A stretch of DNA of 64,000 nucleotides from Klebsiella pneumoniae (GCA_945862315.1 CAMAXW010000001.1:1-64000); one strand, 5' to 3'. Shown: positions 16,643 to 25,602, numbered from the stretch's first letter. Numbers and translations: made by a program. The notes: generated from the sequence alone by a model not told the origin.

Positions 16643-17820
16643 GTTGCTCGGCCCTCTACCTCAAAGTAGTGGAGGAGGAACTCCGCCACACCAAATAGTT
16701 GCTCGCCACCTTCACCCGCGCTGCCGGCGAGATGCGTCAGACAGCGTACGTCACCGGCCACAACAGGCACCGTGGCCGCACCACGGCGGGTCGCACCCAT
16801 GCGCGCGGCAGCCGCAGGATGCAGGGTCGCCAGACTGCCGGCAGCACCACAGCACACGCCATGAGAAGCGGTCATAGCAGGGTTCTCAACCGTTTGCGCC
16901 AAGTGCTGCAAAATTGCCCGCGTGGGATCGACCGCAGCACGCAGCGCGCCGGGCCGGCGGGACGCACAGCTATCAAACACATGGACCACCGAGGGGCGCG
17001 TAGCGCGCGGGATGAGTTGCAAACGGGCGTCCAACAAAGCCTGCAGCAACCACTGCGGAAAGCTCAGCACGCGCTCGGCCGTCACGCCGCGCTGCCAAGC
17101 AGGCGCGCATTCCAGGCCGGAGGTCACGAGTAAGGGCGCGCGCAAACGCCCGGCCAAGGTCTGCTCAGCGTAAGCGGCGTCCTGCGGCAGGCCAGCTTCA
17201 CGCAGCGGCGCGCCGCAGCAGGCGTCGTCTGCAGGTGAATAACCCACGCGCTCACCAGCCAACTGAAAAAGCCGGACGGCCGCCCGCGCCTCGGCCGGAC
17301 GGGCATGTGCCGTGGCACAACCCGGGGCGTACTGCAGCGTGGCGAGCGGGCCGGCGGTGAACTCAAGCCCAGTGGCCCAAGCACTGCGTGCCGCGGGGGG
17401 CGCGCCGTAGACGTTGCCCTGTTCCCGCACCCGCGTGCGTAAAGCGGCGAGTGGTGCTGGCAAATGATCTTGCGCCGCCAACATTTCGCGCAGCGCCTGA
17501 CCGACCTGCGCAGGACGCAGGCCAATTGGGCAGATGCTCTCGCAGTTGCCGCAGCCGGTGCACGAGAAAGCGCGTTCGGCCAAGACATCAAGATTAAGCG
17601 CCTGGCCTTCCAGCAAGGCGCGGGCAGCCGCGATATAGCCGCGCCCGGAATAACTTAACGCCGGCGAGTGGTGGGTAATCGTGGCACAGACGTGCTCAAT
17701 TCCGCGCTCGGCCCACACCGCGTCCACGCAATAGTTGCAGTCCGCGCAGTGATAGAGATCTTGGCGAAAAATCTCCAGCGCGCTGCGCTCGCCGTGCACA
17801 GCGTTATCAGGCGCGGCCAA
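16639..17820 (-). CDS. CCG-domain iron-sulfur oxidoreductase subunit (GlcF/GlpC/HdrD-like)
   Basis: 393 residues. The first cysteine group is Cys25-x2-Cys28-x2-Cys31 with a distant Cys45. The second is the classical Cys87-x2-Cys90-x2-Cys93-x3-Cys97-Pro. Two CCG-type motifs follow (DACCGAPL near 210, GVCCGAAGS near 330). Proteins of this type pass electrons from a flavin subunit to quinone or to a further partner. The first cluster lacks the CxxxCP ending, so it may be unusual. It lies between the Tat-exported protein and the FAD-linked oxidase and overlaps both genes. Confidence 0.88.
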   Translation of the reverse strand: MAAPDNAVHGERSALEIFRQDLYHCADCNYCVDAVWAERGIEHVCATITHHSPALSYSGRGYIAAARALLEGQALNLDVLAERAFSCTGCGNCESICPIGLRPAQVGQALREMLAAQDHLPAPLAALRTRVREQGNVYGAPPAARSAWATGLEFTAGPLATLQYAPGCATAHARPAEARAAVRLFQLAGERVGYSPADDACCGAPLREAGLPQDAAYAEQTLAGRLRAPLLVTSGLECAPAWQRGVTAERVLSFPQWLLQALLDARLQLIPRATRPSVVHVFDSCASRRPGALRAAVDPTRAILQHLAQTVENPAMTASHGVCCGAAGSLATLHPAAAARMGATRRGAATVPVVAGDVRCLTHLAGSAGEGGEQLFGVAEFLLHYFEVEGRAT

Positions 17821-19249
17821 TTTTTTTCAGCCATCGGGCAACGTTGCGGCCGTGCGTGGCGAGATAGGGGTCTTGGATAAATTTGTCGTAAAACGCGGTT
17901 TCCAAGCGGTGCGCCTGCGCATAAAACCGAATGTACATCGAGGGCACGGTGCCCGGAAACTTGCCATAGGTGGCGTAAATATATTCAGCGATTTTAACCA
18001 CGGCCTCCACCAGTTCTGGTTCGGGTCGGGCGGCAGTTGCCTTGATTTTGGGGTTGTCCAAAAACGGGCCTGGCGATTGGGGATCGTAGGCGCCACCCGG
18101 GCCAAACTTGAGATTAACGTAGGCCTCCACCGCGGCGCGCATGTCTTTGTGGTAGGGCGGGCAGTAGCCCTCATAGATACCATCCAGCCCGATGGGGTTA
18201 GGCACGCCCCACTTGGGGTCGGTTTGAAAACGGAAACCCAAGCCGGGCAGCCCTTTGGCGGCGCCAGCCCCCATCAGCGAAAAAGGACTGATGCCGGAGA
18301 AAAACCAGCCGCCCAATCCTAGCGTCTGTAAGGCCAACACAATGTTGTGGCCCATATCGCCCATCTCTACTGCCGAGCAGGTCAGGATGTACTGCTCCAT
18401 GTAAGACAGTGGATATTTTTTTTCTGGATTGAGCAGGCCCTGTTTGAAGAAAGGCTCCAGATCGCCCGCCGGACGGGCGTGTTGGTCATCCCACACGGTA
18501 AAACCCGAACCCGCCACAATGAACAAAAACCCCATGAATTGTTCCGACACATTGGCCACCGGAATGAACACGGTGGAGCCCGGCACGTTCGCATTCCACG
18601 CGTTGTGGGCGCTGTAATGGGGTTCGCCGCGCGGCAGTTCAATGCGTTTATCGCTGAGCTGGCGGGTGTGTTCTTGGGCCGCGGCGATCACACGTTCGGG
18701 TTCAGACAAGCGCTCGTGCGCCCAGTTGCCGTCGGTCTTCGCATCCCGGGTGCTAACAAAATACGTGCCGCTGTCTTCGGTATAAAAGAGATCCGGGCTG
18801 CCAATGCCGGCGGCCGTGGGTAAGGTGCGGCCGGTGTAGCGCGCGGCATAAGTGGCTAGCCCCGGCTCGGCATCAGAGTAGGGGATCCCATTATGCTGAC
18901 CTGACACCCCAAGTCCCGCCGCCAGCAGCATCGAGCGTTCAAAGTCATCGAGCGCGGACGGCGGTTTATCAGACTTGAACTTCAGCGGGCCACGCGGAAT
19001 TTCCATGCCCCACCCGAAGCGCCGGGAGCGCCGACCATACAGCGCAGAGTACAAAGGAAATTCGGCGGCTTCTTTGAGCAGCGCGTTCCACTCGGACAAC
19101 TGCGCCGCGCTGTACTTGGCGCTAGCAGCGCTGGGTGCGGCTTGCGCGCCGCGTACCAGTGCCGGCGCGAGCGCGGCTAGGCTCGCCAAATAGAGAAACG
19201 CCCGGCGCGATAAAGAAGCGGGCTTGGCGGGCAGATTCTCGAGGCTCAT
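17807..19249 (-). CDS. Tat-exported nitroreductase-like protein of unknown function
   Basis: 480 residues. The N-terminus contains a twin-arginine signal, SRRAFLYLASLAALA with Arg15-Arg16, and a likely cleavage near GAQA. The mature part starts with a YGRRSRRFGWGMEIP box and has a C-terminal ALQTLGLGGWFFSGI segment. Both recall the flavin-binding ends of nitroreductase-fold proteins, but I do not recognise a named family. No cysteine-rich cluster is present. Its 3' end overlaps the iron-sulfur gene by 14 bases, so it probably works with that protein and the FAD oxidase. The reaction is unknown. Confidence 0.6.
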   Translation of the reverse strand: MSLENLPAKPASLSRRAFLYLASLAALAPALVRGAQAAPSAASAKYSAAQLSEWNALLKEAAEFPLYSALYGRRSRRFGWGMEIPRGPLKFKSDKPPSALDDFERSMLLAAGLGVSGQHNGIPYSDAEPGLATYAARYTGRTLPTAAGIGSPDLFYTEDSGTYFVSTRDAKTDGNWAHERLSEPERVIAAAQEHTRQLSDKRIELPRGEPHYSAHNAWNANVPGSTVFIPVANVSEQFMGFLFIVAGSGFTVWDDQHARPAGDLEPFFKQGLLNPEKKYPLSYMEQYILTCSAVEMGDMGHNIVLALQTLGLGGWFFSGISPFSLMGAGAAKGLPGLGFRFQTDPKWGVPNPIGLDGIYEGYCPPYHKDMRAAVEAYVNLKFGPGGAYDPQSPGPFLDNPKIKATAARPEPELVEAVVKIAEYIYATYGKFPGTVPSMYIRFYAQAHRLETAFYDKFIQDPYLATHGRNVARWLKKIGRA

Positions 19250-19293
19250 GGTGTTACTCGCTGCAGTGACTGATAGTGCGCAGATATTAAGCC

Positions 19294-19322
19294 GTTTGCC
19301 CGCGTCTCGATACGCGGCAAAC
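19294..19322. promoter_or_regulatory. Near-palindrome in the divergent control region
   Basis: GTTTGCCCGCGT (19294-19305) and ACGCGGCAAAC (19312-19322) are complementary except for one extra C in the left arm. The site lies between the Tat-protein operon (minus) and the CoA-transferase operon (plus), 45 bases from one start and 80 from the other. A shared operator is plausible. No regulator gene is adjacent. Confidence 0.4.
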
Positions 19323-19401
19323 TAGCCCCGAACGCGCGCCCCGGAACATTCACCTCGCGCGCTTCTAACCGCATTCTCCACCCGGCAAGGCAGCTTTTCC
19401 C

Positions 19402-20202
19402 ATGAGCACATTTTTTGCTGACATCGAGGCCTTCGCCGCCGCCATCCCTGATGGGGCCAAGCTCGCCATACCACCGGACTATAGCGGTGTGGCCGTGGCT
19501 GCAACCCGCGCGCTAGTCCGGCGCAATATCCGTGGACTACACCTCATTGCGGTCCCGCAAGCCGGTTTACAGGCCGATGTTCTCATCGGCGCAGGTTGTG
19601 TGGCAACGCTCGAAGCCGCGGGGATCAACTTGGGGGAGCATGGCCTAGCGCCGCGTTTTACCGCCGCGGTATTGGCCGGTTCCATCGTGATGCGCGACGC
19701 CACCTGCCCGGCGATCCACGCGGGGCTCCAAGCCGCCGAGAAGGGCATTCCCTTCCTGCCGCTACGGGGCATTTTGGGTTCCGACCTGTTACGCGTGCGT
19801 CCCGATTGGCGCGTCATCGACAACCCGTTTGGGCTCAATGATCCCATCGTGCTCATCCCCGCCATCCGCCCAGATATCGCACTGTTTCACGCCCGCCTGG
19901 CTGACCGTCACGGCAACGTCTGGATCGGCGTGCGGCGCGAATTAATGCTCATGGCGCATGCCTCGGCAAAGACTTTTGTGACCGTCGAAACCGTGCAAAC
20001 GGACAATCTATTGGCGGATCCCGCGCTCGCGGCGGGCACGATCCCAGCCTTGTATATCGACGCCATCCAACAGGCACCCGGCGGCATGCGACCACTGGGC
20101 TTTGAGGACGAAACCGCGCACCACGCCTCACTGGCTAACTACGCCAATTTGGCCCAGACCGAGGCCGGCTTTAGGGACTGGCTGCGCACATGGTTAGCAT
20201 GA
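19402..20202 (+). CDS. CoA-transferase-like subunit A (IpdA-type)
   Basis: 266 residues of a class I CoA-transferase alpha-type subunit: AIPPDYSGVAVAATRALVRR, then GLQAAEKGIPFLPLRG and DIALFHARLADRHGNVWIG. It groups by sequence style with IpdA, the subunit of the steroid ring-opening hydrolase IpdAB, rather than with acetoacetate or glutaconate CoA-transferases. The B subunit follows with a 4-base overlap. A second alpha/beta pair occurs at 25603-27285 on the other strand. Confidence 0.82.
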   Translation: MSTFFADIEAFAAAIPDGAKLAIPPDYSGVAVAATRALVRRNIRGLHLIAVPQAGLQADVLIGAGCVATLEAAGINLGEHGLAPRFTAAVLAGSIVMRDATCPAIHAGLQAAEKGIPFLPLRGILGSDLLRVRPDWRVIDNPFGLNDPIVLIPAIRPDIALFHARLADRHGNVWIGVRRELMLMAHASAKTFVTVETVQTDNLLADPALAAGTIPALYIDAIQQAPGGMRPLGFEDETAHHASLANYANLAQTEAGFRDWLRTWLA

Positions 20203-20924
20203 GCGCGCCGGGCTACACCAACGAAGAACTCATGGCGAGTGTGATGGCCCGGCTGCTGCGCGGCCTGCGCCATGTGGCCGTCGGCGCGCTGTCACCGTTG
20301 CCCGCCACCGCGGCCCTGCTGGCCGGCGCGCTAGACCCTAGTCTGCGGGTGACCATCCTCGGCGCGCGCGCGCATCAGTGTTTCACCGATGGCGGACGCG
20401 AATTATTCGACTGCGCAGCACAAGGTCGAATTGATGCGTTTTTCTTGAGCGGCGTGCAAATCGACGGCAATGCCAACATCAACTTAGTGGGACTGGGCGA
20501 TTATGCCCACCCCGTCCGACGCTTCCCCGGCAGCTTCGGTTCCGCCTATCTCTACCATTTGATACCCAAGGTCATTTTGTTTCGCCAGGAACACACGCCC
20601 AGAATCTTCGTCCCCAAAGTGGATTTCATCAGCGCCGCCGGCACCTCGCCGGCGCACGAATATCGCCCGGGAGGCCCGCGTCATTTGGTGACCGGGCGGG
20701 CGGAATTCGCCTTTGCCGAGGGGCGTTTCGAGTTGGTGAGCGTGCATGGCGATGAAACCGTGGCCTCGGTGCGGGCCGCCACCGGCTTTGATTTTTTAAG
20801 CCCAGAGACGGTGCCGATGACCCCCGCGCCGAGCGCCGCCGAGCTCGTCGCGCTGCGCGGCTATGCTCGAACGCAGGTGCAGGAGATTTATCCGGCCTTC
20901 GCCGCGCACGCCTTCGGCGAGTAA
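20199..20924 (+). CDS. CoA-transferase-like subunit B (IpdB-type)
   Basis: 241 residues. Features are FLSGVQIDGNANINLVGLG, RRFPGSFGSAYL and HTPRIFVPKVDFIS, all typical of IpdB-like beta subunits. The region holding the catalytic glutamate in true CoA-transferases (SENG or similar) reads LGARAHQCFTDGG, so transfer through a glutamyl-CoA thioester is not supported. Hydrolytic C-C cleavage as in IpdAB is a reasonable alternative. Start 20199 (ATGA overlap with subunit A) is preferred to the in-frame ATG at 20190. Confidence 0.8.
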   Translation: MSAPGYTNEELMASVMARLLRGLRHVAVGALSPLPATAALLAGALDPSLRVTILGARAHQCFTDGGRELFDCAAQGRIDAFFLSGVQIDGNANINLVGLGDYAHPVRRFPGSFGSAYLYHLIPKVILFRQEHTPRIFVPKVDFISAAGTSPAHEYRPGGPRHLVTGRAEFAFAEGRFELVSVHGDETVASVRAATGFDFLSPETVPMTPAPSAAELVALRGYARTQVQEIYPAFAAHAFGE

Positions 20925-20942
20925 AACATCACCTCGCCGCGC

Positions 20943-21971
20943 TTAAGCGGCGCCGTTTAGGTCCCGTTCTACCAGCAGGCAGCGCGCCCGCTCAAACATG
21001 CGTGACAAACACAGGGCCATGTTTTCCCAAATGGGATCGTGACGTTGCCCCTTGCGGTGCAGTTTCACATTGAGGCAACCGATAGACGCCAGCCGATAAC
21101 CCGCAAACGCTTGGTACCACGGAATATCCGGGTAGTGCTGCCCCCGGCCGGATTCATAAATCGCCTGAATCTCGGTGGGCGTGGGCGGATGAACAGGCTG
21201 CCATTGGGGCACCCAATTGAGCGGATCGGCGGCCATCATCAGCCAGCCAATATCCAGCAACTGAGCGCCAATGCCGGAGAGTTCCCAGTCGATAACCCCG
21301 GTCAGTTGCCCGTTCTCATACAGCATATTGCCGGGCTGGTAATCCCCGTGAAAAATGCCCACGGGCGTGCCCACCGGCAACGACGCCAGCAGCAGGCGCT
21401 CGACTTCGCGGGCTTGGTCGATCCAGTGCGGCTCGGGCGCGTGGAGATAAATTTTCTGCCAGCGAGTGACTTGCTCGTGCAGCGGCTCGGGCGCTTGCCA
21501 TTCAGACAAGTGAGCCTGCCAATCAAACTCGTGGAAATCCACCAAAGCTTCTACGCATTGTCGCCATAAGGGTGCGGCGGCGGCCGGCGTGCGATCAAAA
21601 GCCGGGTCCGGATCCCACACAAAAAATACCCGCCCAGGCAAGCGGTCCATCACCAGATAGGGCACGCCAAACCAGTCTTCGTTCTCGCTAGCGTAGGGCA
21701 CCGACGGCACCGGCAAACCCGCCGCGTGCATCGCCCGCAGGAGTGGGGCCTGTCGATACACATCGGTGTTGCCGCGCCGGGCCACCCCTTTGGGGGGCAG
21801 CTTCAGGACATAGCGTCCGGCGTTGCTCGACTCACCGCGGCGGCGGGTCTCAAAGAGGAAAGTAAGTCCCGCGTGGCCGTCTGAATCCTGCACGTCGGCC
21901 AGTTCTAGTTCCGCGCCGAGTTCGGCTTGGATGAAGGCCGCGAGACTGGCCCGTAGTTCTGCGGTAATCAT
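20943..21971 (-). CDS. Aminoglycoside phosphotransferase-like (APH family) protein
   Basis: 342 residues with a kinase-like fold. The catalytic Brenner motif reads GIFHGDYQPGNML and the metal-binding aspartate is in VIDWELSGIG. This subgroup is often encoded with acyl-CoA dehydrogenases and fatty-acid or steroid catabolic genes, where it may phosphorylate a hydroxyacyl substrate. The start at 21971 begins the domain; upstream in-frame codons overlap the neighbouring PPOX gene. It is encoded convergently with the IpdB-like gene. Confidence 0.82.
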   Translation of the reverse strand: MITAELRASLAAFIQAELGAELELADVQDSDGHAGLTFLFETRRRGESSNAGRYVLKLPPKGVARRGNTDVYRQAPLLRAMHAAGLPVPSVPYASENEDWFGVPYLVMDRLPGRVFFVWDPDPAFDRTPAAAAPLWRQCVEALVDFHEFDWQAHLSEWQAPEPLHEQVTRWQKIYLHAPEPHWIDQAREVERLLLASLPVGTPVGIFHGDYQPGNMLYENGQLTGVIDWELSGIGAQLLDIGWLMMAADPLNWVPQWQPVHPPTPTEIQAIYESGRGQHYPDIPWYQAFAGYRLASIGCLNVKLHRKGQRHDPIWENMALCLSRMFERARCLLVERDLNGAA

Positions 21972-21996
21972 CGTCGGTGCCTGTGGGTTACGCCGC

Positions 21997-22536
21997 TCAC
22001 TCGCGGCTCTGGCTAAATAATTCCGGCGCGGCTTGGTGCACTTTGGCGTCGGTCGTCCAATAGCGTTTAGCCCAGATGCCATCGTAGGGCTCCGTGCCCA
22101 CCGGCATCCGCCAAGTGCGAACCTCGGCCTGCGCCAGCGTCACCGAACACAGTGCACGCGGCTGGTCGTCGGTGCCATCGACATAAGCGCTGGCGTCGTG
22201 GTCCGGCAAGTAGCGGCCAGCGATGCGGCGATAGCGGTCACGCCAAAGATCATCGTGGCCAATTTCGTGCACGATTTCGGCCGGGCCGCGCACTATCACC
22301 TTGCGATAGGGCGTCACGGGTTCGTCGATGCACAGTGCAACGCGCGGCTCTCGGCGCAGATGCACCAACCACGTGGAGTGTTGGCGAGGCGTGAACCAAA
22401 TCCGGCCTTCTTCATAGAGAAACCAGATCGGGCACAAATGCGGCCCCCCTTCGGCATCTAGCGTGGCAATGTCCATGATGAAACCCGGCGTTTCCGCCAG
22501 AAAAGTTGCTTGTTCGACTAAGCTGAGCTTGGGCAT
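21997..22536 (-). CDS. Pyridoxamine-phosphate-oxidase-fold flavin/F420-binding protein
   Basis: 179 residues of a split-barrel PPOX fold: GFIMDIATLDAEGGPHLCPI, then WFLYEEGRIWFTPRQHSTW and VALCIDEP. Such proteins bind FMN, F420 or heme and reduce small substrates or act as biliverdin-type reductases. The ATG at 22536 is preceded by GGAGACTG. It is just upstream of the APH-like gene and divergent from the MaoC operon. Cofactor cannot be decided from the sequence alone. Confidence 0.8.
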   Translation of the reverse strand: MPKLSLVEQATFLAETPGFIMDIATLDAEGGPHLCPIWFLYEEGRIWFTPRQHSTWLVHLRREPRVALCIDEPVTPYRKVIVRGPAEIVHEIGHDDLWRDRYRRIAGRYLPDHDASAYVDGTDDQPRALCSVTLAQAEVRTWRMPVGTEPYDGIWAKRYWTTDAKVHQAAPELFSQSRE

Positions 22537-22679
22537 GGGGCAGTCTCCACGTTGCAGCAGCACCGGGTGGCAGACGCCGCGGATCGCAAAGCGTCTCACC
22601 GGGGCGTGGCGCGCTGCCTGACGACGCCCTCGACCAGTGCAATAATGCCTCAATCCGAACCCACAAGAAGTACCCCGCG

Positions 22680-23123
22680 ATGATCGACCCCTGCCACATC
22701 GGTTATGTCTCGCCGCCGTTTACCACTGAGGTCGAGCGGGGACGCCTGCGCTTCTTCGCCAAAGCCATCGGCGAAACCGATCCCGTCTACCTCGAAGAAG
22801 CCGCCGCCCACGCCGCCGGCTACCCGGGGCTGCCCGTCCCGCCCACATTTTTGTTTTGTTTAGAGATGGACCGGCCCGCACCCTATGGCTGGTTCGACGA
22901 CTTGGGCATCGAACTGCCCAAAGTGCTGCACGGTGAACAAAGCTTCGTTTATCACGCCATGGCGTACGCCGGTGATTGCTTGACGTTCGCCGCCCGCGTG
23001 CGCGACATCTACAGCAAAAAGGGCGGCCTGCTGGAGTTTGTCGTGCAGGACAACCAGATTTCCAACCAACGAGGCGAGTTAATCGCCGAATTTACCCGCA
23101 CACTGGTGATTCGACATGGTTAA
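22680..23123 (+). CDS. MaoC-type hydratase subunit (N-terminal-like half)
   Basis: 147 residues of a hotdog fold: VERGRLRFFAKAIGETDPVY, GLPVPPTFLF and LHGEQSFVYHAMAYAGD. It is the type that forms the non-catalytic or substrate-binding half of a heteromeric enoyl-CoA hydratase such as those in cholesterol catabolism. It lacks the D-x4-H hydratase pair present in its neighbour. It overlaps the next gene by 8 bases. Confidence 0.85.
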   Translation: MIDPCHIGYVSPPFTTEVERGRLRFFAKAIGETDPVYLEEAAAHAAGYPGLPVPPTFLFCLEMDRPAPYGWFDDLGIELPKVLHGEQSFVYHAMAYAGDCLTFAARVRDIYSKKGGLLEFVVQDNQISNQRGELIAEFTRTLVIRHG

Positions 23124-23556
23124 AACCCTCACCCCGTTTGACTACACCACCGCCCAGCCCGGCGACGCTTGGCCGGCGCTTGCCATGCCGCCCGTCGCGC
23201 GGCTGACCTTGGCCCTGTACTGCGGCGCGTCGGGCGATCACAACCCATTGCACGTCGATAGCGACTTTGCGCGCGCCGCGGGTTTGGGCGACGTGATTGC
23301 CCACGGCATGTTATCGATGGGCTATATGGGCCGCACGCTCACCCAACAGGTGCCGCTAGGGGCACTACGAGAATTCTCTACGCGCTTTTTGGCCATGACC
23401 CGCATTGGTGATCAAATCACCTGCACCGCGCAGGTCATTGCGCGCTTTAACGACGCCCAAGGGATGCCCTGCTTGCGGGTTGCCGTGAGCGCCGCGGGCC
23501 AGAACGGCGAAGTCAAAGCTGCCGGCGAAGCCATCATCGCCCTACCGCCGGGCTAA
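23116..23556 (+). CDS. MaoC-type (R)-specific enoyl-CoA hydratase subunit
   Basis: 146 residues. The hydratase motif is GASGDHNPLHVD with the Asp-x4-His catalytic pair, followed by GLGDVIAHGMLSMGYMGR. It hydrates a 2-enoyl-CoA to the 3-hydroxyacyl-CoA. The overlap with the preceding MaoC gene suggests a heterocomplex like the ChsH1-ChsH2 type. It precedes a CoA-transferase III/racemase gene on the same strand. Confidence 0.88.
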   Translation: MVKTLTPFDYTTAQPGDAWPALAMPPVARLTLALYCGASGDHNPLHVDSDFARAAGLGDVIAHGMLSMGYMGRTLTQQVPLGALREFSTRFLAMTRIGDQITCTAQVIARFNDAQGMPCLRVAVSAAGQNGEVKAAGEAIIALPPG

Positions 23557-23601
23557 GCTCGGCGTCAACTCCTCCACTCACACCACATAGGATAAGCAAG
23601 C

Positions 23602-24744
23602 ATGGGTCCACTCGCAGGCGTCACTATCATCGAACTGGCCGGAATAGGGCCCGCCCCTTTTGCCTCCATGCTGCTGGCGGATATGGGCGCAAATATCATC
23701 CGTATCGACCGCGCCCGCGGCGACGAGCCGGGCATCCGTCTGCCCTACCGCCTGAATGTCATGAATCGCGGTCGGCGCTCCTTGTCGGTTAACCTAAAAT
23801 CCCCCGCCGGCATCGCCACGGTACTCAAACTGGTGGAGCAAGCCGATGCCTTTATCGAAGGCTTTCGACCCGGCGTCACCGAGCGTCTGGGACTAGGCCC
23901 GGACGCCTGTTTAGCGCGCAACCCGCGGCTCATTTATGGGCGCATGACCGGCTATGGCCAAGATGGTCCCATGGCCAGCGTGGCGGGACATGACATCAAC
24001 TACATCGCTTTGTCCGGTGTGCTCTCAATGATTGGCGAACGCGACCGCAAGCCGGTAGCGCCGCTAAATTTGGTAGGTGATTTTGGCGGCGGCGGGATGT
24101 TTCTGGCATTCGGCGTGGTGTGCGGCATTCTGGAAGCACGCGCTTCGGGGAAAGGCCAGGTCATCGACTGCGCCATGGTGGAGGGCGCGGCCATGCTCGC
24201 CAATATCTTCAATAGCTTTCGCGCCTTGGGCCAACTCGAGCCACAGCGCGGCGCCAATGTGTTGGACGGTGGCGCGCATTTTTATGACACCTACGAAACC
24301 CGCGATGGCGGCTATGTGGCGGTCGGCGCAATCGAACCGCAGTTCTATAAACGGCTGCTCGAATTAATGGGACTCCCGCAAGCAGAATTTGAACCGCAAA
24401 TGGATAAAACCCGCTGGCAGGCGTGGAAAGTCCGTTTTACCGACGTCTTCAAATCAAAAACACGCGCCGAATGGGGCAGCATTCTGGAGCACGAAGAAGC
24501 CTGCGCCATGCCCATTCTGAGCATCGATGAAGCCGCCTCCCACCCGCACAACCGCGCGCGCGGCACTTTTGTTGAATTTGCCGGGGTAGAGCAGGCAGCC
24601 CCGGCTCCCCGCTTTAGCCGTACGCCGGGCGAACTCAAGCTGCCACCCCCGGAACCCGGTGAACACACCGATGCGGTGTTAACAGAGTTTGGCTTTAGTG
24701 CGGAGGAAATCGCGACCCTGCGCGCCACACTCGCAGTGAGCTAG
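23602..24744 (+). CDS. Alpha-methylacyl-CoA racemase-like protein (CoA-transferase family III)
   Basis: 380 residues. Residues matching the racemase catalytic set are visible: His in GHDINYIALSG, Asp in LNLVGDFGGGGM, and Glu in VGAIEPQFY. The N-terminus (GPLAGVTIIELAGIGPAPFASMLLADMGA shortened here) is typical of the family. Such enzymes invert the 2-methyl centre of branched acyl-CoAs so that beta-oxidation can continue, as for pristanoyl-CoA and steroid side chains. It is followed after 11 bases by a TauE/SafE transporter gene. Confidence 0.88.
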   Translation: MGPLAGVTIIELAGIGPAPFASMLLADMGANIIRIDRARGDEPGIRLPYRLNVMNRGRRSLSVNLKSPAGIATVLKLVEQADAFIEGFRPGVTERLGLGPDACLARNPRLIYGRMTGYGQDGPMASVAGHDINYIALSGVLSMIGERDRKPVAPLNLVGDFGGGGMFLAFGVVCGILEARASGKGQVIDCAMVEGAAMLANIFNSFRALGQLEPQRGANVLDGGAHFYDTYETRDGGYVAVGAIEPQFYKRLLELMGLPQAEFEPQMDKTRWQAWKVRFTDVFKSKTRAEWGSILEHEEACAMPILSIDEAASHPHNRARGTFVEFAGVEQAAPAPRFSRTPGELKLPPPEPGEHTDAVLTEFGFSAEEIATLRATLAVS

Positions 24745-24755
24745 CCCCACCCGTG

Positions 24756-25508
24756 ATGAGCGTCATGGACTTCGTTTGGGTGGCCTGTGCGGCGTTTGCC
24801 GCCGGCATGGTCAATGCCCTCGCCGGCGGCGGCACGCTCATCACCTTCCCGGTGCTGACCGCCATCGGTTTGCCCGCCGTGATGGCCAACGTCACCAATG
24901 CGGTAGCGCTATGTCCGGGTTATTTCGGCGGCGCTTGGGCGCAGCGGCGGGACTTAGCTGGGCAAAGTCGCCGCCTGTGGATACTGCTGCCGCTGGGTGC
25001 ACTGGGCGGGATGCTGGGCGCCTGGCTATTGCTGATCTCGGGCGAGCGGCTTTTTCGCGCGCTCGTGCCGTGGCTTATTCTGTTAGCGTCCGCGCTGCTA
25101 GCCGCGCAAGGACCGCTGCGCCGGTGGCTGATTGCCCGCGGTGGCCGGATCAGCAACTCACCCGGTACCGCCGCCATCCCCATCGGGATCGCAGCGGTCT
25201 ATGGCGGCTACTTTGGCGCGGGTTTGGGGGTTGTGATGCTCGCCACCTTAGGGGTGACGCTAGAAGACACCCTCAACCGACTCAACGCGGTCAAGCAAGT
25301 GCTGTCTTGCGTGATCAACCTCTCCGCCGCGTTGTTCTTTCTAAACTCCAACCAAATACATTGGCCGGTGGCCGCCGTGATGGCGGTGGGCGCGCTTGTG
25401 GGCGGCAGCTTAGGGGGACGCTGGGCGCGGGTCATTGCACCCACACGACTGCGTTACTTGGTGGTGATTATCGGCGTGGGCGTGGGCATTTTTTATCTTC
25501 TGAAATAG
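24756..25508 (+). CDS. TauE/SafE (TSUP) family membrane transporter
   Basis: 250 residues with about eight hydrophobic segments and the two-repeat TSUP pattern: AAGMVNALAGGGTLITFPVL near the N-terminus and IAAVYGGYFGAGLGVVMLAT in the second half. Such proteins move sulfite, sulfonates or organic anions. A GTG three bases upstream is an alternative start. It is in line with the racemase gene and converges with the second CoA-transferase pair. Confidence 0.88.
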   Translation: MSVMDFVWVACAAFAAGMVNALAGGGTLITFPVLTAIGLPAVMANVTNAVALCPGYFGGAWAQRRDLAGQSRRLWILLPLGALGGMLGAWLLLISGERLFRALVPWLILLASALLAAQGPLRRWLIARGGRISNSPGTAAIPIGIAAVYGGYFGAGLGVVMLATLGVTLEDTLNRLNAVKQVLSCVINLSAALFFLNSNQIHWPVAAVMAVGALVGGSLGGRWARVIAPTRLRYLVVIIGVGVGIFYLLK

Positions 25509-25602
25509 GCGCTCTGGCGTTCCAACCCGCTTGGGACAACGGCGCTCGGCTGAGTTTGCGCCGCGCGGCCGCCACCCACACGGCCTCGAAGGCGTCAAAC
25601 AA

